NCBI GenBank assembly: GCA_016718385.1 | Contig: JADKDK010000001.1 | Span: forward strand, 62,001-126,000 | Source of the DNA: Gammaproteobacteria bacterium | GTDB lineage: Bacteria; Pseudomonadota; Gammaproteobacteria; Pseudomonadales; UBA5518 | Reading direction: 5' to 3' | Length of the DNA stretch: 64,000 nucleotides | In this document: piece after piece, positions 46,044-55,258 of the stretch | Layout of the letters: each line of letters opens with the position of its first letter | How positions within the stretch are numbered: the first letter of the stretch is position 1 | The notes under the pieces: model-generated | Databases searched by the model: none | Told to the model about the DNA's origin: nothing | Seen by the model: the letters and a program-made list of their open reading frames with translations, nothing else | Made by a program: the position numbers and the translations under genes

Positions 46044-46263
46044 CGAATGTCCTCCCGTGGTAGTGACCGGTTTCCTGCTCATTGCGAATCTCCCCTGTCT
46101 TCGCGCGCATCGGGGCGCGCGATCGGCGACGTCACCAATATATCAACTGCAGCGCGAATATACAGTCTGCATGCGAGCGTGACATCGGGCGCCAAGATCG
46201 AACAGCCTGCGGGCAAACTTGCCGCGCTGCAGGTTTGCGATGGTACGCCACGGGTAGCGGTGT

Positions 46264-47622
46264 TCAATCCCGGGTCCCGGGCGAGAACCGGATGATCCCG
46301 AGGACACCTGCGATGAAGAACAGCAGCGCCGCGATCGCCGCAGGCGCCGCTCCCTGGCCGATCCCGAGCGCGAGCATCGTCGCCGAAGCGGTCGCGCCGA
46401 GCGTCTGGCCGCTCATCCGTGCGGTGGTCATGAGGCTGCCCGCCGAGGCCACGCGTGCCGGCGGAGCGGCGTTGACCACCATGCGGAAGGCGGGCGATAC
46501 GTAGAAGGCGTAGCCCGCCGCGCAGACCGCGATCCGCCAGCTGATGTCGAACCCGTTCGCGTCCTCGGGAAGCAGGGCGAGCAGCAGTGCCCCGACGGTT
46601 GCCACGATCATGCCGAACGCGCCGAGCACCGGGGCGGGGATGCGGTCGGACAGGATCCCGGCGCTGGGTGCAAAGAACATCATCGTCAGCGACCAGGCCG
46701 CGAGGATCGCACCGGTCGCCGCGGTGCTGAACCCGAACTGCTCGTGCAGACGGAACGGCAGGGTGACGAGAAGGCTCGTACTGGCGATGAACGTGAGCAT
46801 CGCCCCGCCCACCGTCAGCGCGATCAGGGGCCGCCCGAGCAGGTCGAGCGGCAGGATCGGCATGCTCGCGCGCAACTCGCGTTGCACGAAGCGGACCGTC
46901 ACCGGCACGCCGAGCCCGATCAGCAGGGCCGTGAGCAGGGGCGCGGCACCGTGCACCGCGCTCTCGATCGCCGCGAACACGAGGCCGAAGCTCGCCATGC
47001 AATAGAGTGCGCCGCGAACGTCGAAGGGCGTGTCGCGTCGCGCGCTTTCCGGGACGATGCCCGACAGCAGCAGCGCCGCCAGGGTCGTGGGCACGCCGAT
47101 GGCGAAGAGCCAGTACCAGGGCTGGACCGCGAGCATCAGCCCGCCGACGGTCGGTGCGAGCGACAGCGACGCGGTCGCGATCAGTGTGTTGAGCGCGAGC
47201 CCGCGTCCGAGCCATTCGGGCGGATACAGCGAGCGGATCAGCGCTGCGCCGACGCACATCACCGCCGCCGAGCCCAGCGACTGGCATGCGCGCAGCGCGA
47301 TCAGGACCGGCAGCGTGCGCGCGAAGGTGCAGAACAGTCCTCCGGCGATGAACAGGACGACGCCGATGCGCAACATGCGCCGGTGTCCGATGCGCTCGGC
47401 GAGTGCCGCAAGGGGAAGCAGCGTGACCACGAGCACGATCTGGTAGGTGGAGATGATCGCAACCGCGCTCGAGCCCGGAACGCCGAGCTCGCGTGCGATC
47501 GTCGGCAGCGCGACGTTGGCGATGCCGCCGTCGAACGATACCGTCGCCGTCGCCAGCGTGACAGCCAGCACGGCCAACATCCGCTGTCGGGGCAGGCCCG
47601 TGCGGACCGGCGTATCGCTCAT
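46264..47622 (-). CDS. MFS transporter (DHA2-like) downstream of the guanidine genes
   Basis: This 452-residue protein has about 14 hydrophobic helices, with signature A-E-R-I-G-H-R-R-M-L-R after helix 2 and A-L-N-T-L-I-A-T-A-S-L-S-L-A-P-T-V-G-G in helix 5. It starts at ATG 47622 after GGAGGGAAAGG. It follows the allophanate hydrolase gene by 110 bases on the same strand, so it is probably the last gene of the riboswitch-controlled operon. It may export toxic guanidine or related compounds, or import a metabolite; both are inference, since most known guanidine exporters are SMR proteins. Confidence 0.83.
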   Translation of the reverse strand: MSDTPVRTGLPRQRMLAVLAVTLATATVSFDGGIANVALPTIARELGVPGSSAVAIISTYQIVLVVTLLPLAALAERIGHRRMLRIGVVLFIAGGLFCTFARTLPVLIALRACQSLGSAAVMCVGAALIRSLYPPEWLGRGLALNTLIATASLSLAPTVGGLMLAVQPWYWLFAIGVPTTLAALLLSGIVPESARRDTPFDVRGALYCMASFGLVFAAIESAVHGAAPLLTALLIGLGVPVTVRFVQRELRASMPILPLDLLGRPLIALTVGGAMLTFIASTSLLVTLPFRLHEQFGFSTAATGAILAAWSLTMMFFAPSAGILSDRIPAPVLGAFGMIVATVGALLLALLPEDANGFDISWRIAVCAAGYAFYVSPAFRMVVNAAPPARVASAGSLMTTARMSGQTLGATASATMLALGIGQGAAPAAIAALLFFIAGVLGIIRFSPGTRD

Positions 47623-47732
47623 GCGCGCCTTTCCCTCCCCGCGTATCGCTCGGCCCGCGCACGCGGGATCCCGGTGCAGTGTAACCGGGCTGGCGGGCCA
47701 CTGCTCGCGCCGTGGCGCCCGCGCCGGTGTGC

Positions 47733-49547
47733 TCAGCGACTCGCCAGGTATTGTCGCCAGCCGCCGAAGTGGCTGATGTCCCTGGCGTCCTCGAGGCCGC
47801 AGGGCTCGCAGATGAAACCGGTCTCGTGGCGCCCGTCGGCGAGTTCGAGCTTGCCGAGTCCCAGTGGCGCCGCAATGCCGGCGACGAATGTACCCAGCTC
47901 GCTGGCGGGCAGTTCCCACACCTCCACCGCGATGCTGCAGCCGCCGCTGGCGACGCGCACCATGCCCGGGCGCGCGGGCGGCCCCCCGGCCAGCGCGTAC
48001 AGCCGGTAATGGGGACTGCTCGTGGTGCGCTCCAGCAGGCGCGCGCCGCGCGCCGTCAGCTGCCGGTTCAGTGCCAGGCCCTCCAGGTGCGCACCGCAGA
48101 CCACCAGGCGCAGGCGGTCGTTCCCGGCCGCCTGTGACGGTTGTGCCAGCATCGGCGCGTGGTTGCCCGCGAGCGGGAGATTGTGGTGGCGCTGGATGGC
48201 GTCGGCGATGCCGAGCAGGTACTGGTCGGTGAAGGCGCGGCCGAACAGCGTGATGCCCCACGGCAGGCCGTTGGCCATGAAGGCGCTCGGCACCGCGACG
48301 GCCGCGTAATCGAGCAGGTTCATGAAGTTCGTGTAGTAGCCGAGCTCGCTGTTGCGCAGCACCGGCTCGGCCTGCATTTCGGCGAGCGTGACCGGCCGGC
48401 CGATGGTCGGCGTGAGCACGCAGTCGAGCCCCTCGAGCGTGGCGTCGCACCGTGCCTTCAATTCCTGCAGCCGGTAGCGGGCACGGAAAGCCTCGACCGC
48501 GCTTGCCCGCGGTGCGGCCGCGAGCACCTCACGGATCACCGGCAACACCGCGTCGGGGTCGCGTTCGATCAGCTCGCCGGCAACCGCGTAGCGCTCGGCG
48601 ACCCACGGGCCTTCGTAGAGCAGGCGCGCGGCCTGCAGGAACGGCGAGAAGTCGATCTCGCGTGCTTCGCCGCCGATCGCCTCCAGCTGCGCGATCGCCC
48701 CGGCGAACAGCGCCGGTCCCTCGGCGCAGCCGAAGAACTCGAGATCCGCGGGCCGCGGCACACCGAAGCGGAAGGGGCGCGGCGCGCCGAAGGCGCCGCC
48801 GTGGTTCCACGACGGGTTGTGGCGGCTGTAGGGATCGCGGGGGTCGCGCGCCGCGGTCAATGCCAGCAGCTCCGAGGCCTCGCGCGCGCTGGCGGTGAAA
48901 TACGTCACGCAGTCGAGCGTGCGGCAGGCGGGTACCACGCCGTCCGTCGACAACAGCCCGAGCGTGGGCTTGGCGCCGACGAGGTTGTTCAGCGCCGCCG
49001 GCACGCGCCCGGATCCCGCGGTGTCGGTACCGAGCGCGAAGCTGGCCACGCCGAGCGCGACGGCGAGCGAGGAGCCCGCGCTCGAGCCGCCCGAGATGTA
49101 CTGCGCCAGCACGGCGTTGCGGCAGGCGCCCCAGGGCGAGCGCGTGCCGTTGAGGCCGGTGGCGAACTGGTCCAGATTGGTCTTGCCGAGCGGGATGGCG
49201 CCGAGCGCGACCAGGCGCTCGACGACGCTGGCCGAGCGCTGCGGCGTGTACGCGAAGGCGGGGCAGGCCGCCGTCGTGGGCACGCCGGCGAGGTCGATGT
49301 TGTCCTTGATCGCGAACGGGATGCCGTAGAGCGGCAGTTCCTGCGCCGGGCGTGCCTCGAGTGCTGCCAGGTATGGTTCCAGCTCGGCTTCGTCCAGCAG
49401 CCGGATGAACAGGCGGAACTCCGGATTCAGCGCCGCGGCGCGCGCGCGCAGCCGCGCGATCAGCTGGCGCGGACGCAGCGCGCCGCCGCGGTAGGCTTGC
49501 TGCAGCGACGCGATGCGCAGATCGTCCTCGTGCGCGGCCTGCCTCAT
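47733..49547 (-). CDS. atzF: Allophanate hydrolase
   Basis: This 604-residue amidase-signature enzyme hydrolyses allophanate to ammonium and CO2. The triad is K81 (F-A-I-K-D-N-I-D), S155 (I-S-G-G-S-S-A-G-S-S) and S179 (T-D-T-A-G-S-G-R). This is offset by exactly ten from the AtzF residues K91/S165/S189 recalled for Pseudomonas. The C-terminal 150 residues are the AtzF-specific domain ending Y-L-A-S-R. The ATG at 49547 overlaps the carboxylase stop (ATGA). In the guanidine pathway it completes nitrogen release after deimination of carboxyguanidine. Confidence 0.95.
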   Translation of the reverse strand: MRQAAHEDDLRIASLQQAYRGGALRPRQLIARLRARAAALNPEFRLFIRLLDEAELEPYLAALEARPAQELPLYGIPFAIKDNIDLAGVPTTAACPAFAYTPQRSASVVERLVALGAIPLGKTNLDQFATGLNGTRSPWGACRNAVLAQYISGGSSAGSSLAVALGVASFALGTDTAGSGRVPAALNNLVGAKPTLGLLSTDGVVPACRTLDCVTYFTASAREASELLALTAARDPRDPYSRHNPSWNHGGAFGAPRPFRFGVPRPADLEFFGCAEGPALFAGAIAQLEAIGGEAREIDFSPFLQAARLLYEGPWVAERYAVAGELIERDPDAVLPVIREVLAAAPRASAVEAFRARYRLQELKARCDATLEGLDCVLTPTIGRPVTLAEMQAEPVLRNSELGYYTNFMNLLDYAAVAVPSAFMANGLPWGITLFGRAFTDQYLLGIADAIQRHHNLPLAGNHAPMLAQPSQAAGNDRLRLVVCGAHLEGLALNRQLTARGARLLERTTSSPHYRLYALAGGPPARPGMVRVASGGCSIAVEVWELPASELGTFVAGIAAPLGLGKLELADGRHETGFICEPCGLEDARDISHFGGWRQYLASR

Positions 49548-52500
49548 GTTCCTGTCTCCTCCAGTACCAGCACGCGCTGGCCGGCGCGCACGGCCGATCC
49601 CGGTCGCAGGCGCACGTCCTTCACGATGCCCGCGCGCGGCGCGGTGAGCGGGATCTCCATCTTCATCGATTCGAGTATCGCCAGCGTCTCGCCGGCGCTC
49701 ACCGCTTGCCCGGGCGCGACGCAGACCTGCCACAGGTTGCCGGCGATGTGGCTGTCGATGGCGTGCTCGCCGTGGCCCAGCGCCTCGTCCTCGCCCACGT
49801 CGGGTGCGATCTCGCCCTCCTCGAAATGCGCTTGCCCGGTGGCGATCCAGCGCTCGCGCTCGGCGTCGAATCCATGGCGCTGGCGCTGGCGGAAACGCGC
49901 TATCGATTCGGCTTCGCGCGCCAGGAACTCCTGGTACTCGCCCAGGCGCAACACGGTCTGCTCGATGCGGAGCGGATAGCGCCCCAGCGGGAACTCGCGG
50001 CGGATGCGCTCGAGCTCCGCGGCCTCGACCGGGAAGAAGCGGATCTGGTCGAAGAAGCGCAGCAACCACGGCTTGCCGCCGAAGGCCGCCACCTCGCGGT
50101 AGCGGTTCCACATCTGCAGCGTGCGGCCGACGAACTGGTAGCCGCCCGGGCCTTCCATGCCGTAGATGCACAGATACGAGCCGCCGATACCGACGGAATT
50201 CTCCGCGGTCCACGTGCGCGCCGGGTTGTACTTGGTGGTGACCAGGCGGTGGCGCGGATCCAGTGGCGTGGCGACCGGCGCGCCGAGGTACACGTCGCCC
50301 AGGCCCATCACCAGGTAGTGCGCGGCGAAGACGATCTCGCGCACCGCTCCGATGTCATCGACCTCGTTGATGCGACGGATGAACTCGAGGTTGCTCGGGC
50401 ACCACGGCGCGTCCTTGCGCACCGTGGTCATGTACTTCTCGATCGCGAGCCGGCAGGCCGGATCGTCCCAGGACAGCGGCAGGTGCACGATGCGCGAGGG
50501 CACCTCGAGATTGTCACGGCTGCAGACATCGCTCCACAGCACCCGGAGGCGCGCGAGCAGGGCCTGCAGCGGCAGCGTTTCGGGCACGTAGTGCAGTTGC
50601 AGCGAGCGGATGCCCGGCGTGAGGTCCAGGAGCCCCGCGAAGCCCTCGGCCTCGATGGCCTGCATCAGCGCGTGGGCGCGAAAGCGCAGCACCAGATCGA
50701 GTTCCGGCGGGCCGATCTCGAGCAGCAGGTGCGTGTCGCCGGAAAGCCGCGCGACCAGGCGTGTGTCGCCTTCGCCGGTGCTCATCACCACCGGCGAAGC
50801 CAGCGATACCGCTTCGGTGCAATCCGGCGTGGTGCTCGCGAGCTGCGCGCATTCGCGCCGGCGCGCGGCCGCCAGCGCGCGCGCGGTGGCGAGATCCACC
50901 GGCACGAAGCGCAGCCGGTCGCCGGCCTTGAGCTGGCCGAGCTGCCACAGGTCGGCTTCGATCACGGTCACGGGGCAGACGAAGCCGCCGAGGCTGGGGC
51001 CGTCGGGACCGAGGATCACCGGCATGTCACCGGTGAAGTCGACGGCGCCGACCGCGTACGGGTTGTCGTGGATGTTGGAGGGATGCAGCCCCGCCTCGCC
51101 GCCGCTCTCGCGCGCCCACTCGGGCTTGGGTCCCAGCAGGCGCACGCCGGTGCGGCTGGAGTTGAAGTGCACTTCCCACTCGGTGGCGAGGAACTGCTCG
51201 ATGTAGCGTGGCGTGAAGTATTCGGGCGCGCCGTGCGGGCCGTAGATCACGCGCAGGCGGCGCAGCGCACCCGGCTCGGGTGCGAGCGTCGGCGGCAGCC
51301 GCGCGCCGGCCTGCGTGTCGGCGAGCGGGTGCAGGCGCAGCACGTCGCCTGCGCGCAGCGCGCGGCCACCGTGGCCACCGAACTGCCCCAGCGTGAAGGT
51401 GCTGCGGCTGCCGAGATACGCCGGCAGGTCGAAGCCGCCGCGCACGCAGAGGTAGCTGCGCGCGCCGGCGCCGGCGATGCTGCCGAGTTCGACGCGCGCG
51501 AGCGCGGGCACGAACACCGTGGTGTTCATTGGCTGCGGCGCACCATCGATGCTGAACGGGATCGCGGCGCCGGTGATTGCGATCACCGCGGCGCCGAAGA
51601 AGCGCAGCGTCGGACCGCTCATCGTGATTTCCAGCGCGGTCTCGCCCTCGGCATTGCCGAGCAGGCGGTTGCCCAGGCGCAGCGCGCGATCGTCCATCGG
51701 CCCTGACGGCGGCACGCCGACGGCCCAGTAGCCGATGCGTCCCGGCCAGTCCTGCACCGTGCTCTGTGTGCCGGCGGCGAGGACCTCGACGGTGTGGCTG
51801 CTGCAGGCCAGTCCCTCGAGGCAGCGCGTCCACGGCTCGCCGCCGGCGAAGGGCGCGTCGGCGAGGACCTGGCGCAGGTAGTCGCGGTTGGTCTCGACGC
51901 CGTAGAGCCGTGTCGCGGCAAGCGCCCGGTCGAGCGCGGCGCGCGCCGCCTCGCGATCCGGTGCGTGCGCGATCAGCTTGGCGATCATCGGGTCGAAACT
52001 CGGCGGTATCTCGCAGCCGGCCTCGACCCAGGTGTCGATGCGTAGCGCCCTGCCGTCGGCCGGCGGGAACGCGACCTCGGTCAGCAGGCCCGGGCTGGGG
52101 CGGAAATCGCGCGCCGGGTCCTCGGCGTACACGCGCGCCTGGATCGCGTGACCGGCCGGAGCGAGCCCTGCCGCCAGTTCCGCGAGCGGCGGCAACTCGC
52201 CCGCGGCGAGGCGCAGCATCCACGCGACCAGGTCCACGCCCCACACCTGCTCGGTGACGCCGTGCTCGACCTGCAGCCGCGTGTTCACCTCGAGGAAATT
52301 GAACGCGCCACTGGCGCTGTCGTAGACGAATTCGACGGTGCCCGCGGAACGGTAGGACACCGCGCGCGCGAGGCGCACCGCCGCCGCGCACAGCGCCTCG
52401 GCCACACCCGCGGGCAGGTTCGGCGCCGGGGTTTCCTCCAGCACCTTCTGGTTGCGCCGCTGCACCGAGCAGTCGCGCACGCCGAGCGCGATCACCTCGC

Positions 52501-53152
52501 CCTGGCCGTCGCCGAAGATCTGCACCTCGAGGTGGCGCGCGCGCTCGATGTATTTCTCGAGGAACACGCCGGCGTCGCTGAAGTTGTTCTCGCCGAGGCG
52601 GCGCACGGTGTCGAACTGGCGCGCGAGCTCCTCGTCGTCGCGGCACACGCGCATCCCGATGCCGCCGCCGCCCGCGGTGCTCTTCAGCATCACCGGGTAA
52701 CCGACGCGCGCGGCCGCGGCGAGGGCTTCCTGTGCAGATGCCAGCAGTTCCGTGCCTTCGAGCAGCGGCACGCCGTGGGCCTTCGCCAGCGCGCGCGCGG
52801 TGTGCTTGAGGCCGAACACGCGCAGCTGCTCGGGCGTGGGTCCTACGAAGGCGATGCCCGCGGCGGCGCAGCGCTCGGCGAAGGCCGCGTTCTCCGACAG
52901 GAAGCCGTAGCCGGGATGGATGGCCTCGGCGCCCGTCTCGCGCGCGATCGCGAGGATGCGCTCGACGTCGAGGTAGGTCGTGGCGGCCGCGCCCTCGCCG
53001 AGGCTCCAGGCCTCGTCGGCCTCGGTGACATGGCGGCTGGCGCCGTCGGCTTGCGCGTAGACGGCGACGGCGCCGGCGCCGAGCTCGCGCAGCGTGCGCG
53101 CGATGCGGCAGGCGATGGCGCCGCGGTTGGCGATCAGTACCTTGTCGAACAT
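49544..53152 (-). CDS. uca: Urea/guanidine carboxylase (biotin-dependent)
   Basis: This 1202-residue multidomain enzyme has a biotin carboxylase at residues 1-450 (K-S-T-A-G-G-G-G-I-G-M, V-E-F-V-Y-D, F-L-E-V-N-T-R-L-Q-V-E-H). KipA- and KipI-like carboxyltransferase halves follow at 455-1010, with T-V-Q-D-W-P-G-R-I-G-Y and G-D-V-Y-L-G-A-P, and a C-terminal biotinyl domain carries the Lys in E-S-M-K-M-E-I. It carboxylates urea or guanidine using ATP and bicarbonate. The guanidine-I riboswitch and the two associated proteins favour guanidine as the natural substrate, as shown for other members of this gene set. An active-site Asp/Asn difference is said to separate the two specificities; I cannot place it without alignment. 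It overlaps atzF by four bases. Confidence 0.95.
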   Translation of the reverse strand: MFDKVLIANRGAIACRIARTLRELGAGAVAVYAQADGASRHVTEADEAWSLGEGAAATTYLDVERILAIARETGAEAIHPGYGFLSENAAFAERCAAAGIAFVGPTPEQLRVFGLKHTARALAKAHGVPLLEGTELLASAQEALAAAARVGYPVMLKSTAGGGGIGMRVCRDDEELARQFDTVRRLGENNFSDAGVFLEKYIERARHLEVQIFGDGQGEVIALGVRDCSVQRRNQKVLEETPAPNLPAGVAEALCAAAVRLARAVSYRSAGTVEFVYDSASGAFNFLEVNTRLQVEHGVTEQVWGVDLVAWMLRLAAGELPPLAELAAGLAPAGHAIQARVYAEDPARDFRPSPGLLTEVAFPPADGRALRIDTWVEAGCEIPPSFDPMIAKLIAHAPDREAARAALDRALAATRLYGVETNRDYLRQVLADAPFAGGEPWTRCLEGLACSSHTVEVLAAGTQSTVQDWPGRIGYWAVGVPPSGPMDDRALRLGNRLLGNAEGETALEITMSGPTLRFFGAAVIAITGAAIPFSIDGAPQPMNTTVFVPALARVELGSIAGAGARSYLCVRGGFDLPAYLGSRSTFTLGQFGGHGGRALRAGDVLRLHPLADTQAGARLPPTLAPEPGALRRLRVIYGPHGAPEYFTPRYIEQFLATEWEVHFNSSRTGVRLLGPKPEWARESGGEAGLHPSNIHDNPYAVGAVDFTGDMPVILGPDGPSLGGFVCPVTVIEADLWQLGQLKAGDRLRFVPVDLATARALAAARRRECAQLASTTPDCTEAVSLASPVVMSTGEGDTRLVARLSGDTHLLLEIGPPELDLVLRFRAHALMQAIEAEGFAGLLDLTPGIRSLQLHYVPETLPLQALLARLRVLWSDVCSRDNLEVPSRIVHLPLSWDDPACRLAIEKYMTTVRKDAPWCPSNLEFIRRINEVDDIGAVREIVFAAHYLVMGLGDVYLGAPVATPLDPRHRLVTTKYNPARTWTAENSVGIGGSYLCIYGMEGPGGYQFVGRTLQMWNRYREVAAFGGKPWLLRFFDQIRFFPVEAAELERIRREFPLGRYPLRIEQTVLRLGEYQEFLAREAESIARFRQRQRHGFDAERERWIATGQAHFEEGEIAPDVGEDEALGHGEHAIDSHIAGNLWQVCVAPGQAVSAGETLAILESMKMEIPLTAPRAGIVKDVRLRPGSAVRAGQRVLVLEETGT

Positions 53153-53155
53153 GGC

Positions 53156-53806
53156 TCAGTTCCACACCAGCACTTCGACCGGCGTCGGGTCGTAGGCATT
53201 GCAGGGGTTGTTCAGCTGCGGGCAGTTGGAGATCAGCACGATCACGTCGGTCTCGGCGCGCAGCTCGACGTACTTGCCGGGCGCCGAGATGCCGTCCTCG
53301 AACGTGAGCCCGCCCGCGGGCGTCACCGGCACGTTCATGAAGAAGTTGATGTTGGCGCCGATGTCGCGCTTGTCGAGACGCCCGTCGTGCAGGCAGCCGC
53401 ACAGGAAGCTGTCGCGGCAGCTGTGCATGTGGCGCTTCTCCAGCGCGTAGCGCACGGTGTTGCTCTCCTGCGCGCAGGCGCCGCCCAGCGTGTCGTGCCG
53501 CCCGCAGGTGTCGGCGACGATCGTGAGCAGCGCTCGGCCCAGGTTCGAGTAGAGCACGGTGCCAGTGCTGAGGTAGAGGTTGCGCTGGCGGCGCAGCGTG
53601 CGCTGCGGGTCGTAGCGCTCGCGCGGGTTGGCGCGCGCGAAGAACAGCGTGTCGACGGTCTGGTTGCCCTGCAGGTCGAGCAGGCGGATCGTCTGTCCCG
53701 CCGTGAGCTCGCCCACCCAGGGCTCGCCGGCCGGGATGACGTGGCGCAGGCAGGCATCGGCGGCGTCGCGCGTGCTGCTCGTCAGTGTCGCGGTGCTGGT
53801 GCTCAT
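53156..53806 (-). CDS. Urea-carboxylase-associated protein 2, probable carboxyguanidine deiminase subunit
   Basis: This 216-residue DUF1989-family protein lies three bases upstream of the carboxylase start. Conserved pieces: L-D-L-Q-G-N-Q-T-V-D-T-L-F-F, Y-S-N-L-G-R-A-L-L-T-I-V, C-A-Q-E-S-N-T-V-R-Y, C-R-D-S-F-L-C-G-C, and the tail C-P-Q-L-N-N-P-C-N-A-Y-D-P-T-P-V. Members of this pair form carboxyguanidine deiminase (CgdAB), which converts carboxyguanidine to allophanate plus ammonium. Which protein is A or B I do not assign. The cysteines may bind metal. Confidence 0.9.
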   Translation of the reverse strand: MSTSTATLTSSTRDAADACLRHVIPAGEPWVGELTAGQTIRLLDLQGNQTVDTLFFARANPRERYDPQRTLRRQRNLYLSTGTVLYSNLGRALLTIVADTCGRHDTLGGACAQESNTVRYALEKRHMHSCRDSFLCGCLHDGRLDKRDIGANINFFMNVPVTPAGGLTFEDGISAPGKYVELRAETDVIVLISNCPQLNNPCNAYDPTPVEVLVWN

Positions 53807-53816
53807 GGTCGCATCC

Positions 53817-54542
53817 TCACAGGTACAGGCGTTCGGTGTTGAGGAAGCCGCGCGCGTTCTCGGCGCAGGAGGTGCGGCAATGCTCGGCGACCTCGGGGCC
53901 GGCGCGCAGCCAGGCGAGCTGCACCGGCTTCGGCGCGTAGCGCGGCGCGGGATCCAGCGGATGCTGCAGCGCGCTGAGCACCACCAGCGTGTCCATCGGC
54001 GCGTAGAGCTCGATGAAATCCCCGGCGCGCGAATTGCCGGGCACGAAGCGAAGCCCGCCGTCGGCCTCCACGTCCACGCGCGAGAACAGGTTCAGCACCA
54101 TCAGCAGGTCCGACAGCCCGAGCCCCCATTTGCCGAGCTCGATCAGCAGGTTGTCGGCGCCGTTGCGGTGGCAGTCGTTGCGCAGCTGCTGGAACGAGCC
54201 GGCGCCGTACTTTTCGCGCACTTCCGCGGCATCCAGCACACCGCCGATGCTGTCGCTCCAGCCCGCGGTATCGGCGGTGATCGCGGCCAGCACGCGGCCC
54301 ATGTCGGAATAGAGGCAGTGGCCACGCGTCAGCTTCGCGGTGTGCTGGCACTTCAGCGAATCCGGCAGGTTCAGGCGCTCGGATTTCTCGTGGGCGCTGA
54401 ACATCAGCGTGGCGACGTTGGCGCCGCCCTCGAGATCGGTCAGGCGCAGCAGCTGGCCGCGGCGCAGCACGAAGGAGCGGTGCCCGCCGCCGGGCAGCAA
54501 CTCCTCGACGGCGGCGGGTGACGGGGTGTGGTGCAATGTCAT
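53817..54542 (-). CDS. Urea-carboxylase-associated protein 1, probable carboxyguanidine deiminase subunit
   Basis: This 241-residue DUF1989-family paralogue of the next gene is first in the operon. It has G-Q-L-L-R-L-T-D-L-E-G-G-A-N-V-A-T-L-M, L-Y-S-D-M-G-R-V-L, D-C-H-R-N-G-A-D-N and L-N-L-F-S-R-V-D-V. The tail reads R-T-S-C-A-E-N-A-R-G-F-L-N-T-E. The start ATG 54542 has CCGGAGG 6 bases upstream. It is preceded by the guanidine-I riboswitch, so guanidine should induce it. It probably forms a heteromer with the 216-residue partner. Confidence 0.9.
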   Translation of the reverse strand: MTLHHTPSPAAVEELLPGGGHRSFVLRRGQLLRLTDLEGGANVATLMFSAHEKSERLNLPDSLKCQHTAKLTRGHCLYSDMGRVLAAITADTAGWSDSIGGVLDAAEVREKYGAGSFQQLRNDCHRNGADNLLIELGKWGLGLSDLLMVLNLFSRVDVEADGGLRFVPGNSRAGDFIELYAPMDTLVVLSALQHPLDPAPRYAPKPVQLAWLRAGPEVAEHCRTSCAENARGFLNTERLYL

Positions 54543-54571
54543 GTGAACCTCCGGTTCAGGCGACGGAACAG

Positions 54572-54605
54572 CCGGGAGCGCGCAACACAGCGTGCGTTCT
54601 CCCGG
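54572..54605 (-). promoter_or_regulatory. Candidate riboswitch expression platform hairpin
   Basis: CCGGGAG at 54605-54599, the conserved 3' end of the aptamer, can instead pair with CTCCCGG at 54578-54572 across a 20-base loop. The two folds are mutually exclusive, as expected for a guanidine-ON switch. No U-run follows, so termination may be Rho-dependent, or control may act on translation; the gene's ribosome site is 30 bases further on. Confidence 0.5.
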
Positions 54606-54692
54606 GCTTTTGTCCCGCCGTGTAACCTCGAAGGAGGTCGATGACTCTCGGACCAGTCACCTGCGCGCAGGTCGGAACCCTAGTCATCCATT
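54597..54692 (-). promoter_or_regulatory. Guanidine-I (ykkC) riboswitch aptamer
   Basis: Reading the minus strand, the leader contains the consensus blocks ACTAGGGTTCCG, ACTGGTCCGAGAG and ACACGGCGGGACAAAAGCCC followed by GGGAGA. GATGAC and GTCATC close P1. ACCTGC-GC-GCAGGT and ACCTC-CTTC-GAGGT form the next two helices, and CGGG/CCCG closes the 3' helix. It ends about 54 bases before the start codon of the first guanidine gene. Binding of guanidinium is known to turn such operons on. Confidence 0.93.
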
Positions 54693-54752
54693 TCCGGATT
54701 GTGGTGCGTGGCGTCCGGCGCACCGGACCGCTCTCGTTCGATAATGGAATAA

Positions 54753-54768
54753 GCCAGATTCATGCCAA
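54753..54768 (-). promoter_or_regulatory. Sigma-54-like promoter for the guanidine operon
   Basis: TTGGCATG-AATC-TGGC has GG and GC separated by exactly 10 bases, as the -24/-12 elements require. Predicted initiation near 54741 would give a leader of about 50 bases before the aptamer. It would place the operon under an enhancer-binding activator such as NtrC, so both nitrogen limitation and guanidine would be needed. No activator site was identified. Confidence 0.45.
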
Positions 54769-55258
54769 TGCGGGCGCCAGCGGCGTCACCGCGCTTGCAT
54801 GCCGCAACGCTCTTCCGTTGCGCCGACAGGATGCACCATCGCCGCGCGTTACGCACCACCATTGTGCGCCGAGGTGAGACGAGGCAGTGACGGTACGCGG
54901 CGCGGGGCCTCCGCAGCCGAGCTTCGTGGCCAGCTGGCAGGCTGCTTGCTCAGCCGGTGTGACGGCATTCCTTCGAAGCGCACACCGGATACGTCGGTCA
55001 CGGCATCACGATTCAGCTCGGGCGGCCCTTTTTTTTGCCGGTTTTGGCGCCGTGCCCGCACGCCGGGGTATCGAGCGATTCGCCCCCCGCTTTGCCCCGG
55101 TGCGAAGAGGATCGGGCGGGTTGGCTTCGGCCAGAGAGGGGCCTTATCCTGCGTGCATTTCGCGGGCGCATTGACGCGGGGAGCATGCGCCGACTGGCGC
55201 CTATCGCGGGCAATCGCGGATCATGGCTAGCCCGCGCGAACCGGGACGGTAATCCTTC
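54769..55258. other. Intergenic region upstream of guanidine operon and capsule-type gene
   Basis: No coding frame here looks like a real gene in either direction; the longer open frames are arginine- and alanine-rich shadows. A run of eight Ts at about 55030-55037 follows GGGCGGCCC, but no stem adequate for a terminator is seen. The region probably carries the control sites of the divergent genes. Confidence 0.5.

Noticed and set aside
46157..46164. AATATACA upstream of potF, considered as a second TetR operator
   Set aside because: It matches one half-site only; the opposite half (GCGAGCGT) does not fit the palindrome.
55021..55050. T-run after a GC stretch, considered as an intrinsic terminator
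   Set aside because: No stem of useful length directly precedes the T-run in either orientation.
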